From NCBI GenBank assembly GCA_007258455.2, contig VDFB02252616.1:118518552-118582551 (forward strand): a DNA stretch of 64,000 bases, in the 5' to 3' direction. The DNA comes from Sequoia sempervirens. Taxonomy: Eukaryota > Streptophyta > Pinopsida > Cupressales > Cupressaceae. The notes beneath the pieces were generated by a model. That model was not told where the DNA came from. It saw only the letters and a program-made list of their open reading frames with translations, and made no database searches. Within the stretch, counting starts at the first letter, position 1; the number at the start of each line of letters is the position of its first letter. The position numbers and the translations under genes are program-made. Shown here one piece after another: positions 1 to 13,013 of the stretch.

Positions 1-11
1 AATTCTTACAA

Positions 12-1662
12 TTGAGGTCTCAAACTCGCTTTCCCACTGGATATGTAAGTAGTAGTATTAGAAGCCAAACTGACATTAATGGCTTAAGAGGCCTCAAGAC
101 CCATGACTATCATATCATAATGGATAATATTTTACCTATTGTGGTAAATATATTAAGTTTGGAAAAGGGTCCAAGATTGACAATTATAAGGTTGGGCCTA
201 ATAATAAGGAGAATGAGTTTACATGTATTAGGTCCTTCGAACTTTAATAGTTTGAGGGAGGAGGTTGTTGAAGTCCTTTGTCTATTGGAATAGGAATTTC
301 CACCAACAATCTTTAACATTTCTATGCATCTTTTGATACATCTACAATATGAACTAAAGCATTGTGGCCCGGTAAAAACAAGATGGATGTATCCTATAGA
401 ACGATATATGAAGGTTTTGAAAAAAATTGTTTGTACTAGGGAGAAATTGAAAGGCAGAATGTCTGAGGGATATTCAATGCAAGATGCCATGGGATTTTTC
501 ATAGAACATATGAAGGATTTTAAAAATGTCAATTGGCATGTATGGGACGATGACGGAGAAGAGACAATTGTAGGTGAAGTATTATAAGGAAATGGATGTT
601 GCTTCAAGCTATCACATCAAGAAAGAAGTGTGATACATGCCTATATTCTTGAAATCACATCTTCATTCGATAAGTGGTGCAGGTAAAAAAAAATTTACAT
701 AATAATTTGTTTACTCAATTGTATTTACACATTTATATTATCAATCTTAGTATTTGTATGTAAATATTCTATGTAGAAAATATGAAGAAGACAATCAAGC
801 TTGGATGCAACATCGACCTCAAAGGCATAGACATCATGTTGATTTGATCAGAGGTGATTCTTTTCTAAATTTGAAGAATGGATTGCTAATGTAGTCGATG
901 ATGCAAAAGAAGAAGGTCAAGATATAACAATGGAGGAAAGTGATCTTTCACAATCTCCACATTTATGGGCTACGTGTTTTAGTGGAATGTGGGCCTATGG
1001 TAGTCATTTAAGAGTGGAAGAAAAATAAAAAGGAAAGATAAATTGTGATTGTGTTGTTAGTGCTAAATTTCTTCACAAAATTGAGAAGAAATTTTATGTT
1101 GGATTCATCCAAAAAAATATTCTAGTGGACTATGGTGAAAATAGTCCTATATTATTAAAATGTAAGTGGATCTAACCATCTACAGTATAATTTGATGAGT
1201 ATGAATTTGTACATGCAAATACAAAACAATTTTTATCATAGATGGATGATCCATATGTTTCCCCTCTTCAAACTAACCAATAATTTTTAATTGATGATGT
1301 AAGAAGCCTAGGATGGTCATATGTCATTCAAATAGAGTCTCATTCAAAACAAAAAATTCATGGAATTTCTTGATGGAATGCCTAATGGGCAATATGTTAA
1401 TTTACAAGAAGCATTCGAAGAAGTGGATGGAGACGATGATGGAGTGTTTGAAGAAGACATTTTGATAACCAATGAAGATATTGGGAGAGAGAATGCACTG
1501 CATGTCATAGATGAGGAAGAGGAAGAAAATCAAGTAGATGCAGACACGAATGATCACGATTCTGATCTTGCTAGCAATGCAGATGATTATGATGGTGTTT
1601 TGTCACCCAATTTTTGGTTATATGTATGGTGTAATTTATTATTGAATGTAATAAAGATCTGA
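12..1662 (+). pseudogene. CACTA (En/Spm) transposase, decayed C-terminal part
   Basis: Broken frames read as the C-terminal half of a plant CACTA transposase. At 110-590 is a DUF4218-type domain, with the segments GPVKTRWMYPIERYMK and ILPIVVNILSL. At about 1090-1330 is a DUF4216-type domain, with ILVDYGENSPILLKCKWI and SLGWSYVIQIES. An acidic tail follows at 1360-1600, rich in Asp and Glu. A probable GT-AG intron lies at 683-776, between GGTGCAG and AAATATG. Stops occur near 290, 585, 1025, 1173, 1188, 1240 and 1282, and there is a frameshift near 870, so it cannot make a full protein. In this family the catalytic part lies upstream, which would be outside the window. The subterminal repeats and the TAGTG terminus downstream support the assignment. 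Confidence 0.8.
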
Positions 1663-1959
1663 GTATAGGTATGATTATTCACTATTGTTTTACTGATACA
1701 TTTCTGAATGTAATCATCATTATTTTGCTGGTACATTGTATACAAAACTTGAGATGTTCACTACTGATTTGAAGTGTATTTAAAGTTAGGTTCAATCATT
1801 CTTCTTATTTTTCTTACTTTGGTTGAAAATTTGAAATTAATTTTGTTTAGTTAGAATATAATTTCTTGTATGTCCTATATGTTTTCTATATGCAAACACA
1901 TAATGAACATTTGTGATTTAATAATACATATAGATATCTTAACATTAGGTGAACTAAGC

Positions 1960-2500
1960 CTCCTCATTATAAACAAAGAAATGACATAAATCAGTGAACA
2001 ACATGAATAAATATGACTAGATATATGACCAGTGAAATCAGTGAATAAAAATGACTAAATAAGTGACCAGTTAACAACAATCAATGACTAAATACATCAT
2101 TGAATACAAAATGACTAAATAAGTGACCAAATTACAAAAAATAATGACTAAATCAACAACGAAATAAGTGGTCAGTTAAATATATCAATGAATAAAAGAT
2201 GACTAAATAAGTGACTAGATTACAACAATCAATGACTAAATCAACGACTAAATATATCAATGAAAAAAATGACTAAGTTACCAAATCACAACAATCAATG
2301 ACTAAATCAACGACTAAATATACTACCAAATTGATCAATCAAAACAACCAATAAATGATTAAAAATGGTTTAAGCATCAATTTGGTCGCATTATATATGA
2401 GTGACAATAAACTACTAATGGTCATGTGACCAAGTTCAGTCATTTATAAGCAATTTTTAGTAGTTTTTTTCAATAGTTTATTGTTGTTTCTGTACTAGTG
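1960..2500 (+). mobile_element. 3' subterminal repeats and terminus of a CACTA transposon
   Basis: From about 1985 to 2370 short motifs such as GACTAAAT, AAGTGACCA and ATCAATGA recur many times in slightly changed form, the usual look of CACTA subterminal repeats. The element ends at 2483-2500 with GTTGTTTCTGTACTAGTG, whose reverse complement starts CACTAGTACAGAAAC, a typical CACTA terminal inverted repeat. The 3-bp target duplication would begin with TCC at 2501-2503, but the other end lies upstream of the window, so it cannot be checked. Confidence 0.75.
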
Positions 2501-3615
2501 TCCATATCTACTAGTTGGCCTTGCAAGGTTAGCATGATGTCCATATGCCTCTTTTGAGACTAGAGGATTTGCATCTCCTCCTACAACATTCCATGCACTA
2601 ATGCCAATCAACAAACAAATAATTTCCTTAACTTTTACCCTTAGACCCTTGTGCACTTGCATTCACTGCAAAGTCACGCTTCTGCTTTTCATGTAGGTGT
2701 CATTCTTTTTGGTGCAGGAACATCCTTTTCCAATATAGGCGTTGCTTTACGCAAGCACCACCTTTTGACCCGAAGGCACACGTAGATCTAGTGAAATCCT
2801 CCTACCCCCTACCAAACCCGAATGGAGGTGTGCTTTTCACAGGCATGCACTTTGTAGGCACAACAAACGAAAGAATTGATGCATCCTTCATTGATGTCGA
2901 AACACACCATAGATGCAGCATTGTGTGGGCACTATTTTTCATGATACAAGCATCGTGATCAAGCCCCCACATTTCTATTGTTCAAACCCTAATTTGAACT
3001 ACCCTAAGACCCCTAAAATAGCCTAAAACCTAATGGTTAGGTGACATACTGGGTCGCTCGTGTCCTCTGGCTGTTGATACTCCCAAACTCACTCCAAACG
3101 ATGCAAATATTGTGAAACTTGTGTCATCCCTCCTCGCTAACTCTTAGCTCCTATCCACCAATCACAAAGTTGAACATGACTTTTTGGGCCCCCCTAAGAC
3201 CTACTTATAGGCTTTAAACCTAATTTCTCTTCTCCAAGCCCTAATTTTTAATACTGAATGCATTAAATGTCCCATATTTTCTCCATTTCTAAGCCCGTTT
3301 CTCTATTTATTCTCCTTTTCATTATTTTTCTTTCCTACACCATTCTAACTTGTCTTTTTCAAGATGCCATATGAAAGTAATTTTTTTCAAAAAAAATTCT
3401 CTCTCAATGATTTATGGATTTGATTATGTGAGAATTTTTGCATCAGAAATCATTGAAAGAGAAAATTATGGATTGTGGAAAATTGATATAAAAAAAAATC
3501 TCATCAGCCTCTCGAGGGGGCATCGCCTCTTAATGCACCTTCTAATCCGTTGGGGCAGATTTTAAACTTCCTTGACACAACATCACTTCAAACACCACAT
3601 CAAAGAGGGGAAAAA
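2501..3615. other. No recognisable gene
   Basis: Low-complexity AT-rich DNA with no coding region I recognise. The open frame at 3350-3565 contains ENYGLWKIDIKKNL, faintly like the start of a copia gag (compare ENYALWK in such proteins), but it is too short and isolated to call. Confidence 0.4.
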
Positions 3616-4560
3616 TGTAATCACCCTAATTCTAATAACACTTCTTTCTAATTAATTAAATATTATTATTTAATTAATTCACCCTTCCTAACCCCTAATT
3701 AATTAAATATTTATTTTTTAATTGATTATTCTACCTTCTTCTTATAATTAATTAAATATTTTATTATTTAATTAGTTATAACACTCTCTAGACTAAATTT
3801 ATTCCAATTAATTAAATGTTTGAATTATTTAATTAATCCCACCATTATCCTTATTTCTTCTAATACCACTTAAGTTAATTAATCTTTGATTAATTAGTCT
3901 TATCCCTCCTTTAATTATCTTTAGCCCATCCTCCAACATTTGACTCCACCCAAGTTAAATAAACCCATGATTTATTAACTTTGAAATCTACCCTATTAAA
4001 TTAATTAATCCTTCATTAATTGATTTAACCCTTCTTACTAATCATCATTATCAATTTCTTCCAATATAAAATTCCCTCACCTCTCCCTAAAACTTACCAC
4101 ATGGTGACAAGAGTCCTAGCCTATTCTCTAGCCTCCTCTCACACATGTGTGAGATCCTACCTACTCCCACTAGCTCTTATGCCCTCTTACACAAAGCCTC
4201 CAAAATTAAATGCCCTCTCTCCCCAAGGTGTGCTCACACGTGTGAGCACACCTCATCTCTTCCATCTATCCCCATTGTGGCATATGTCACAATGCTCTTG
4301 ATCCACACCACAGTTAATCTCCACCCTTGATTAAGTCAATAAATCCTAGCCCTCCATTCCTCTCATCCAATTTCTATAAATTGGATTCTCCTCTCCTCAT
4401 TTCACCATCTTGAAGTGACTTATCCATATTATGCAGGAATAGTAAGTGAGCAATCCACATTACAATCAATCTTTGAGAGAAAATCAAGAAAAGAGTTGGG
4501 TTAATCTTTGAGAGATCAATCCATAGAGAGGAGTTGAAGGTATAACTTTGGTTTATGCAT
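3616..4560 (+). repeat. Possible LTR-like sequence with TTAATTAA-rich segment
   Basis: The stretch starts TGTAATCACCC and then shows many copies of TTAATTAAAT-like words at 3640-4030. At 4374-4382 CTATAAATTGG resembles a TATA box, followed by a pyrimidine-rich stretch. The phrase AATCTTTGAGAGA occurs twice, at about 4470 and 4504. This layout (TG start, AT-rich U3, TATA, leader) resembles an LTR, but I found no second LTR, primer-binding site or target duplication. Confidence 0.3.
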
Positions 4561-5089
4561 TGATTTCACTTTGTTTATGCTTTGTTTACCTTTGATTATT
4601 ATTTCACCTCTCACAAATATTGGTTTGTTTCTAATTTTAAGAGTCATGGAATAAGTTTGAATTAGTAAGAAGATTTTTATCATCAAAAATTAGTACCATA
4701 TTGCAAATTAGCTTTGGACACACTCAAATTGATAAAAATAAATAAATGATGAGTAATTAAAACCACTGCAAATACTGTACAACTCACCAATCTTAGCAAC
4801 ACTCTAATTTCCTTAAGAAGGAACATTGGTATTACTTTTTCACAATTCTAGTGGTTGAAGAGACTATTTGCTTGCTTTATTCACCTTACTAGATATTTTA
4901 ATCCTAGAGCTAGAATGGTTTGAGGAGAGAACTAAATTACACAAATATAATTACCTCAAGAATTGAATATATTAAGGAGATATGACTTCCTCCAAGGAAT
5001 TTTAGTAGCTAATTTTTCTTTAAAATTAAGCCCAAAAATCCTTTTCCAAACACACCCAATAATAATCTAGGGTAACCTTGGAAGATCTA

Positions 5090-5990
5090 ATGATTCTACT
5101 CTAAGGTTCAAAATATTTCAAAAGATAAATATAAGACTATTATTCTAAGCCACTAAGAGGAAATAAGAGAGATAAGAGGACATCCCAAATAAGCACAAAA
5201 AAATAGGTAGATAAGTAGCATAGACAAGGGGCTAGTTCAAAATTAATCACCACCACCTCCAAAGGAAAATAGAATATGGGCATTCAAACAAAATATGAGC
5301 CACACATTCCTCATTAATATCATTGGGAGGATGTTTTGAAGCACCTCTAAATCTTCTAGATTTAATATATTATCTTAGGTGAGATTTATTGTGACAAAGA
5401 AACCTGATATAGAAATGCTACTTAGGCCAACAATATTTCTTCCAAGAAAAATCCACCAAGGGAAATCCCTATACCCTCTCTTTTATTTTTCTAAGATTTA
5501 GTGCCTAAGAGAAACTAAAAAACCCCTTTATGATTGTAGCCCCAAGGAAGGACATCTACCTCCTCTAAGGAATAAAAAGGTTAATTAACCAAAATAGAAG
5601 GGTAGCCTAGGAATCTAGTTCTCCTCCTAAAGGATAACTACTCAAATATTTATTGTTATAGATCAGAGAATTCGTAAATATTCCCAACCAATAAAAACTC
5701 TTAAAATTAGGAGCTTTAGACCAAATAGCCTCTAGAAATAATTCATTCAAAGGGAGGAGATGAAGGTAGGAAGTTAGGTTTGGTTGATGGAGGTCCCAAG
5801 ATTTATTCCAATAAAGAGGTTTATAGCTGAAAATGATGATCAAGAATATGCCCCTTTTAACAAGTGAATCACCCTTCTCTATGGTATTCTAAACCATGGA
5901 GCCTTTCCCAATCAAATACATTCTTGGAACATTATCAACATTAACACCAACCAAGATGGAGGCCTTGTAAATAAAAGTGAATCTTTTTAT
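5090..5990 (-). pseudogene. LINE-like (non-LTR retrotransposon) C-terminal fragment
   Basis: Read on the minus strand, the open stretch at 5607-5843 (with LYWNKSWDLHQPN and EAIWSKAPNFKSFYW) leads after stops into a segment near 5230-5450 containing EECVAHILFECPYSIFLWRWW without a break. That pattern is characteristic of the zf-RVT region that follows reverse transcriptase in plant LINEs. Stops and frameshifts are frequent. The reverse-transcriptase core itself is not seen, so this is a short dead fragment. No poly-A tail or target duplication was found. Confidence 0.5.
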
Positions 5991-6334
5991 CATGGGTTGA
6001 TTGGAAATGAACTAAGAAAACCTAAAAGAGTTGGCTATTCACACAACCACTCAATTAAAAATCTTCTCTTTGATTCAAAAATATAAAATTCTTTATTAAC
6101 ATCACGAACCATGAAAAGGTGGAAAATTAATTGACACAACTAGCCTATATTTTTAGAGGTCAATAACATGATCAAATGAAATTCATAGATTATGAAGTGT
6201 ATAGCAACCTAAAATCAAATTAATTAAAAAGTACAAAGCATACTTACAAACTATGTAGAACCTTTGGGTCATTAAACATTATTCAATTATGAAATACAAT
6301 TTTTTATTTTAAAATTAAAAATTCTTTTTATTAC

Positions 6335-7790
6335 CTATGTGAAAGTTCGATGTGCACCTCCACTACTAGGTGTTGATGTCGAAGGCCCATCATTATCCTA
6401 TTCAACATCCAAAGTGAGTTATAAGAATACCATTCATATAATTTTCAACTATTCACATCCAATATTTATAATTCTCTACTAGTTACATACCTTTGAACTC
6501 GATATTGTCATGTAATAGGGAGGTGGAGGACCGCTAGAAGTAGGGTGAACACTACAACCTTGAAATCTCATTATAATCATTAAACTAATTTAGTTAATAT
6601 TACATTTTAAAATAAATTGAGTTAAATGAACTTGTTGACATTTACCTAACTATCAAAGTTGAATGTATCACTCAAGAGATCTTTTGTCATCACCATTTGA
6701 TCTGTTGCAGATGTAGCCTGGGCACATGTATCTTGACTATCCTCAGGATCATAAACACATAGTGACCCACAAGACAAACATAAATGAGGTGGAATTGGAT
6801 GTCTAGAAGGCTTGCTTGCCTCACCTTGTGCTAGAGGCCTAGTATGTTGTATAAGGCTATAAGTGAGCAAGCTAATCGACTGTAAGGTATCCACCTCAAC
6901 ACTCTCCTTCACAATGAAAGGGATAGCCATGTGCTTGTAGTCTGGTCTAGTGAGTGGTCTCATTGGCCATTGTGGATCAAGATGTGCCCCCACTCTTTCC
7001 TATGTGGAGCCCCCACCTCTACCTTAAAACTCCTGCATGTTAAAATAGTTTAGTATTTCATTGAGGATGAACTCACAATAGAGTTTCCTTAAAAAATATT
7101 GTGGTACCTCATTGTTGTTGCATGGAGGATGATCAAAAACCATCCACCACCTATCCCAAAAATTGTTCTTTATCCCTTGGTGGTGGAACCAATGGATAGG
7201 GAAGCTCTTGCATGCATTGTGTAAGGGTTGATTCATTCTTAGATCGGTGAAGAGTGCACACAAGTCAGATTTCAATTTTTTTTATCTTTAACTTGTTTAT
7301 ATAATAATTTGTTTGCATAAAATTGTTTCATCTCTTGCCTCTTGTCAGACCAACTATTTATTTTCTTGCTAACTGATTCTACGTGAGGTATTATGAATTG
7401 CAATAATTGAGCAAGGGTGGTCCTATATAATTTTGTTCTTGTAGGATCTCTCAACCTTGCAATTAACTCCTCAATTTCATTTTTGTTATTTTTAGTTTGC
7501 CCCAATATTTTTCCTTGTGTTATTGGAGGATGATGAGGAATTATAGGAGGTATTTGTTGAGCTTGTTCTTCAAGAGGGATTCCATCATGAGGTGAATTGG
7601 GATTTTCAAGATTTTGGGGTGAATTGTTAATTCCTAAAAATTAAATAAATTTTAATCAAAAAACATATTCAATATGCCTATTTAATACAAAATTGACATT
7701 AAAAAACTAAAAAAACTTACTCCTTTGACCTCCTCGATGTATTGGTGGAATTTTGGCAAAGATTTGGTGAAAAAAGAGGCCTCCTAGAAC
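6335..7790 (-). pseudogene. Unrecognised spliced gene family, copy A
   Basis: I do not recognise the product. On the minus strand there is a Pro-rich segment (about 7636-7510, with IPPIIPHHPPITQGK), then a helical segment ending EMKQFYANKLLYKQV (7505-7272), then a conserved block with FWDRWWMVFDHPP and YFLRKLYCEF (7275-7024). A Ser/Thr-rich exon follows at 6993-6646, then small exons at about 6558-6491 and 6397-6335 with GT/AG boundaries and a final TAG. Copy B at 26620-30075 has the same order of segments on the other strand. The repetition suggests a transposon-borne gene, perhaps an accessory ORF. A frame break lies near 7270. Confidence 0.5.
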
Positions 7791-10700
7791 ACGAGTGCGC
7801 TTTGCAGGTTGCAGGAAAACAAGTTTGGACAAAAATGAGGAAAATGAAATGATTTTTTCTTTTTTATTGCTTTACTTAGCAATAACATGAGTGCATTATA
7901 ACATGATCACGTTATTTCTTAAGTGAGAAATAACACAAATGCGTTATAGGATCAATCACTCCTAAGCAATAATACACTAGTAGTATGGCTTTGATGGGGC
8001 CAAAAAGTGGGGTGGCTACTTTTTGGTCCCCCATCTTTTTGGACCCACCCATATATTCACTTAAGATTACACCTTATGATAACTCATGTAACTTGTCTAC
8101 TTTAAAAATTACTACAATCCTAGATTCATCGCTTAATTCTTGTCAAATTCTCACAATGTGTTTTAAACTATGAAGTTATAACTACTACCTCCCTATGTCT
8201 ATAGCAATTCATGAACATATTCCATGGAAATTTTTACCTTTAACTTGGTTTATCCTTCTATAAGACTAATCTAGAGATCTCAATCCTACATCACTTCAAA
8301 ACTTCTTTCTCTTGATCCTCAGTGAAAATCACTTCCTATTCTTTCAATCACAAATAAGCCCACCAAATTCTTTCTTATTGTTCCTTGAGCCTTCAAATAT
8401 AAACCCTATTAGGCCATTATTATCAAGAATATATTTGATATACTTACATACCATTTCTATTTTTTTCACATCAACATTGAATAACCAATATCTTCCCTTT
8501 CCTAATTAGTCACACTTCATTCATATGACACCTCTCTTTGCACTATTTATAGTTTATTGTTTAACCACAATTTTTTTGTTCCTTAGAACAATCACCTATT
8601 ATTTTTAGGAAATTCACTCCTATTTACCTAATATTGGTTGTGCCATCGCATATTTGTTAGCACAAATTGTACCACTATTTCTTTCACAAATATTTTTACT
8701 TTTCAATGCCTCTTTTAACTAGATACCTTTACCATATATGGATTTCCAATCCATTATTCTATCTAGAGAAAAATCCATGAGAACTCTCATTTTCTTCCCC
8801 AAGAAATTAATCTAGAGGGCCATGTCTCTCAATGACTTCATCAACTCCTCCCTATCCTACTTCCTTTTTTTCCTCTAGTATCTCTAAAAGTCTATCTAAT
8901 ATAGGAACTATAACTCTACCTTTATAAAACAAACCTCTAGTCCTCATCTTGTTGACAAGTCCAACCAAGTTACTTCTTAATTTAGATTTTCATTTCTTGT
9001 AGTTCGCCTCAAATAAATGCTTTTACCTACAATCTTAATGTTTATGTTTTCTACCCAATACTACCAATGTTGGAAGATAATTTAGAATATTTTGATATCT
9101 TCAACCCAAAAAACTTATGATAGAATATATCTCCACACTCCTATGAGCCACCTCCTTGATGGATCACTTGTAACATGACATGTGTAAAAGGCCTTTGTGA
9201 ACCACTTCTTGAAATAGATCACCTACATTATAATTAATGCATAAGAATCTATGAACTACTCTATTGAATGGATCATCTATAGTGGAACTAATGTAAAAAT
9301 TATTTTATTGTAGGTTATCACTCACTCCAACAATAATATTCTATCTAATACCACTCAATATGAATCATGGAGGAGGTTACAACTACAACCTCAACACAAA
9401 ATCATGTAATACATATAAACTGATACTTAAAATCAACACAAGATTTTGGACATGAGTAATATTAAGTATTTAAATATTTTATAATAATTATAGCAAAAAT
9501 TCCTATTGCAATGGGCTCACAACATGTGTTAGACCTCAACCTTATCTTACAATACATAACCTACACTTTCACATGAGTGTGGTCTCAACAAAGAGCTTCC
9601 TCAAACTAGTACTAACTCTCTTGGCTTTGTTATACTCTAATGGACAATCCTCGATCTTCAAATCCTTCTCCAATCCTCTATTGAGTTTTCACAATCAAAT
9701 TAGACCTCCCTTAACATAATTTATTTGATGTAGAAGACTCCCCATTGGCTAGGATAGGAAATATAACGTAAAACTTCAAAAACAAACCACCATGATCCCA
9801 ATAATTTCTCTTGAGTGATTACCCTTTGGAACAAGGCCTTAAGTCTTTCCTACGATTATATGTAAACCATTTTACTTAACAATTTGTCACACCATTGAGT
9901 TAAAGGATCAAATAGCATGAGATAAACATGTGGAAATGTGTGCAATGATTTGATGATATTTTGGATGAAATCACAAGAAATTATAATCTATATGTGCAAC
10001 GACACATATAAGATTCTTGATTGCTAGTATGCATGTTTAATGATGATTATATCTAGAAATCTCATTATGACACATTGAAATGAAGGTAAACCAAAAAGAA
10101 AAACTAGATAAATGAATCAACTAAAATAAAATATTTTTTGGTTGATACAAGATTACTAATGGGCTTGAGATGATCCTACATCACAAATACGATTAGTCTT
10201 AATTATATGATATTTCATGTCCATGTCTTATTGAAGCTTATCGATAATCCTTATAAATAATAGTCAATTATATTTTTGTAGTGCATCAAATTGAGTAATA
10301 TGATTTCTTATTTTATTTTGGCAGTGCATTAAAATTAGTAATATGGCTTTGGGATTCAAATTAAAATTAGATAGGCAATATAATTTTCATGATTGAATTG
10401 TATAGTTTAGTTAATTTACCTATACAAATGTTATGAATAGTGGTTCATAAGAATCAATCTCTTAAATAAGTATTAAAAATTTATAATCTATATTTATGAG
10501 CAAGTGTTAAAAATAATTTATCCATCATAAGAATGAATGGTTCACTTGGTAAACATTGCATTTAGGTGACACCTATAGGGATGAAGCATGAATTTTTTTA
10601 TTCAATTACCCATTCTAATTGGATAAAAGTGAAAGTGCAAGTGAGCTCTATAATAAATGGTGTATAACTACACAATACTTGTTGAAAGTTTTGTAAATAG

Positions 10701-11280
10701 AGTAGCAAGCTAAGTGAGCTTGCTTGTGGAGAAAACTGCATACTTAAGTGCACTTCAGTGGGAATAGTACTAGAATGAGACATCCTCCAAGAAGTGTCAA
10801 TGCTTCACCCTTGTGAGTATCATTGCAAATTACCATTACTTCATCACTAGAAAATAATAACGTCGAGCATCACCTAGAGGCAGTAAGTGCCAAATAGACC
10901 ATTAATATCATAAAAGATGATTATCTATAAACCACTATTCATGAGATATGAGGCAATATAGATTAACACAAAACCATGCAATTCAATCTCAAATATTATA
11001 TTACATATTAAAAGATACCAATAACACTTTAAAAAAAATGAAGTTGACTAATTATATGAAATTAGGATTGACAAAAGCTCTTGAGTTTGGCTTTGTTGTA
11101 GGGTCCTATAGAATAGATTATCATTCAAATTACTAAATTGGTAACCTCTATCCAACCATCCACTAACAAAATTCAACAACTTTATTATCTCATAAGCAAA
11201 TGAGCAAAAGATAAAAAAAGAAAAAAAAGAAATGAGGTTCCTTGTTTGTAGCCCCATGAGCTAGGGTGGACCTCAAAGTC
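7791..11280. other. No recognisable gene; motif cluster and MITE-like patch near the left end
   Basis: At 7870-7945 words such as AGTGCATTATAACATG, CACGTTAT and ATGCGTTATA cluster just upstream of copy A of the spliced gene family; similar clusters occur at 37110-37245 and 49860-50065. At 7985-8045 GATGGGGCCAAAAAGTGG and its approximate inverse ACTTTTTGGTCCCCCATC sit close together, resembling the subterminal part of the TIR element at 24629. The remainder, to 11280, is AT-rich with many stops in all frames. Confidence 0.4.
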
Positions 11281-11289
11281 TAAATTTGA

Positions 11290-11490
11290 CAATTGACCAA
11301 AGAGTTGTAGCTCAATTGGTGATGATGATGGTATGTTCTATGATTATGCCATTCACCAAAGTTCAAATCCCCTTAAATGGCTATTTCCGCATACTTGTGG
11401 TAGCTTAGTTGAAGGACAACTTATAGTCTAGATGTGTGTTGCAGTTTGCTTTAAAAGTACGTAGATGCCAATACTATGTAATAGACTAGT
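11290..11490 (+). repeat. Possible tRNA-derived SINE
   Basis: GTAGCTCAATTGGT near 11306 resembles an RNA polymerase III box A, and AGTTCAAATCCC near 11360 resembles box B, at about the spacing found in tRNAs. The segment between cannot form a normal tRNA, so a tRNA-derived SINE head is more likely than a tRNA gene. No clear tail or target duplication was found. Confidence 0.4.
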
Positions 11491-13010
11491 TGTTTCCATC
11501 AAAAAGTTGCATTTCAAATGTTAAGACATCATTATTTTTAAAAGAAAATATCACATATTAGATATATACAACTATAATTCTTTCAATTTTTTGACGGTCC
11601 GCAAAAAATATTCCTTACCTTTCAAATGCTAAAACATTTTTTTTTTTAAATATCATATATTAAATATATATAATTATAACTCTTTCAAAATTTTGAAGGC
11701 CCACAAAAAATATTCCTTTTCTTATAATACAATCTTCCTCAAATTTTAATTATATAATAGAAAATAAAAAAGATACCCATACAACCATCAAATTTAATAC
11801 AATCAATGCTAATCCCAAAAACTTTGAACAATTAAAGAAAAAGCAAAATCATGGCAAATGAAAGCGATACATTGCTCATATGTTATATAATCCACACTAA
11901 ACAATAGAAATTCCTGTATGGATATGCATCCGAAGGAAAGTTGAGAGCACTAAACGAATCATACCACCATATAAGCATCTTAGTAATGATTAGACTCGAT
12001 CTTCATGGCAAAAACCAACTTATGCTTTTGACTCTAAATCCACTACCTCCCTCCTACTTTCAATGTGAAAATCTGAAAGAGAATTGGAAAGACACGCCGT
12101 GTGTATTTAACAGTTAGAGATAAGGAGGACGACATGGAATGATGTTTCCACCTCTAGAAGGAAAGAAATGAATGTAATCCCAAATGGGGGCCCTTCATAT
12201 TCAAGACTTTCTTTGCCTCAAGGGGCCAGCAGGGCAGCCTTTAAGGAAACCTAATGAGAACACCACATTTAATCTTCAACTGTCAAGATCTGATTTTCAA
12301 CAGAGAAAACCCTGCTCTAATCTGCTCTAATCTTCAACCATGTTGACAATTTGAGAATTTAATCACAGTTGGAGGGACAGTGACAAAGATGTTTCTTCTA
12401 TCTAATCACCCTTGAAAGGACAATTGTAAAAGATGTTCCTTGTATGTTGTGTGAATCACTTTAATTTAAAGTCTGTTGACTGCCCATTTAAAAATGGAGT
12501 CTTGTGAGTAGCATGTGGCATTTAATGGTGATAACATGGAGTCATTGTTGCAGTTACACGCAAAACCAAAGATGCTTCATGTGTTGGAATTACAATCATA
12601 GTAAATCACACTAAACCATAAAATAATACAGTTAAAGTTTAATGAATATAGCATAAGAATAAGGTTCGAACCTGTGACTTTGGTGGTGGGCATCATACGT
12701 ATCTTGATTTGGTTTGCCGTAAACGGCAACTTATAAGAATTTTTTATAAGGGTACATATTCTCATACGCAATCAAGTCTTACAGTTGGTAGTTGTGTACA
12801 TCAAGGAGAGACAGTGTAGTAGCTATCCCTAATATGACATAGAGGAACTAAACTTGTGTGTACTTAGAGGAATAAGTGATAAGTGAGTGATAAGTGATGA
12901 TACTTAAAATCTTTAAGTAAAAATTAAAGGTTAGTATTTTAATATAGTAAAATTGGTAAGGGTGATGGTATGTTTTTTGACTATCTATTAAGGTTCAAAA
13001 TTTCTAAAGG
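11491..13010. other. No recognisable gene
   Basis: AT-rich intergenic DNA. GGTTCGAACC near 12663, a palindromic box-B-like word, may be another SINE relic, but no partner box A was identified. Confidence 0.4.
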
Positions 13011-13013
13011 TAT

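Noticed and set aside
3350..3565. 71-residue frame with ENYGLWKID as a copia gag
   Set aside because: The likeness covers only a few residues, with no continuation.
7973..7985. ACACTAGTAGTATG as a possible CACTA terminus
   Set aside because: It points the wrong way for the minus-strand gene at 6.3-7.8 kb, and no matching inverted end was found.
11297..11372. Possible functional tRNA gene
   Set aside because: The arms do not pair as in a tRNA; only box-like words are present, so SINE was preferred.
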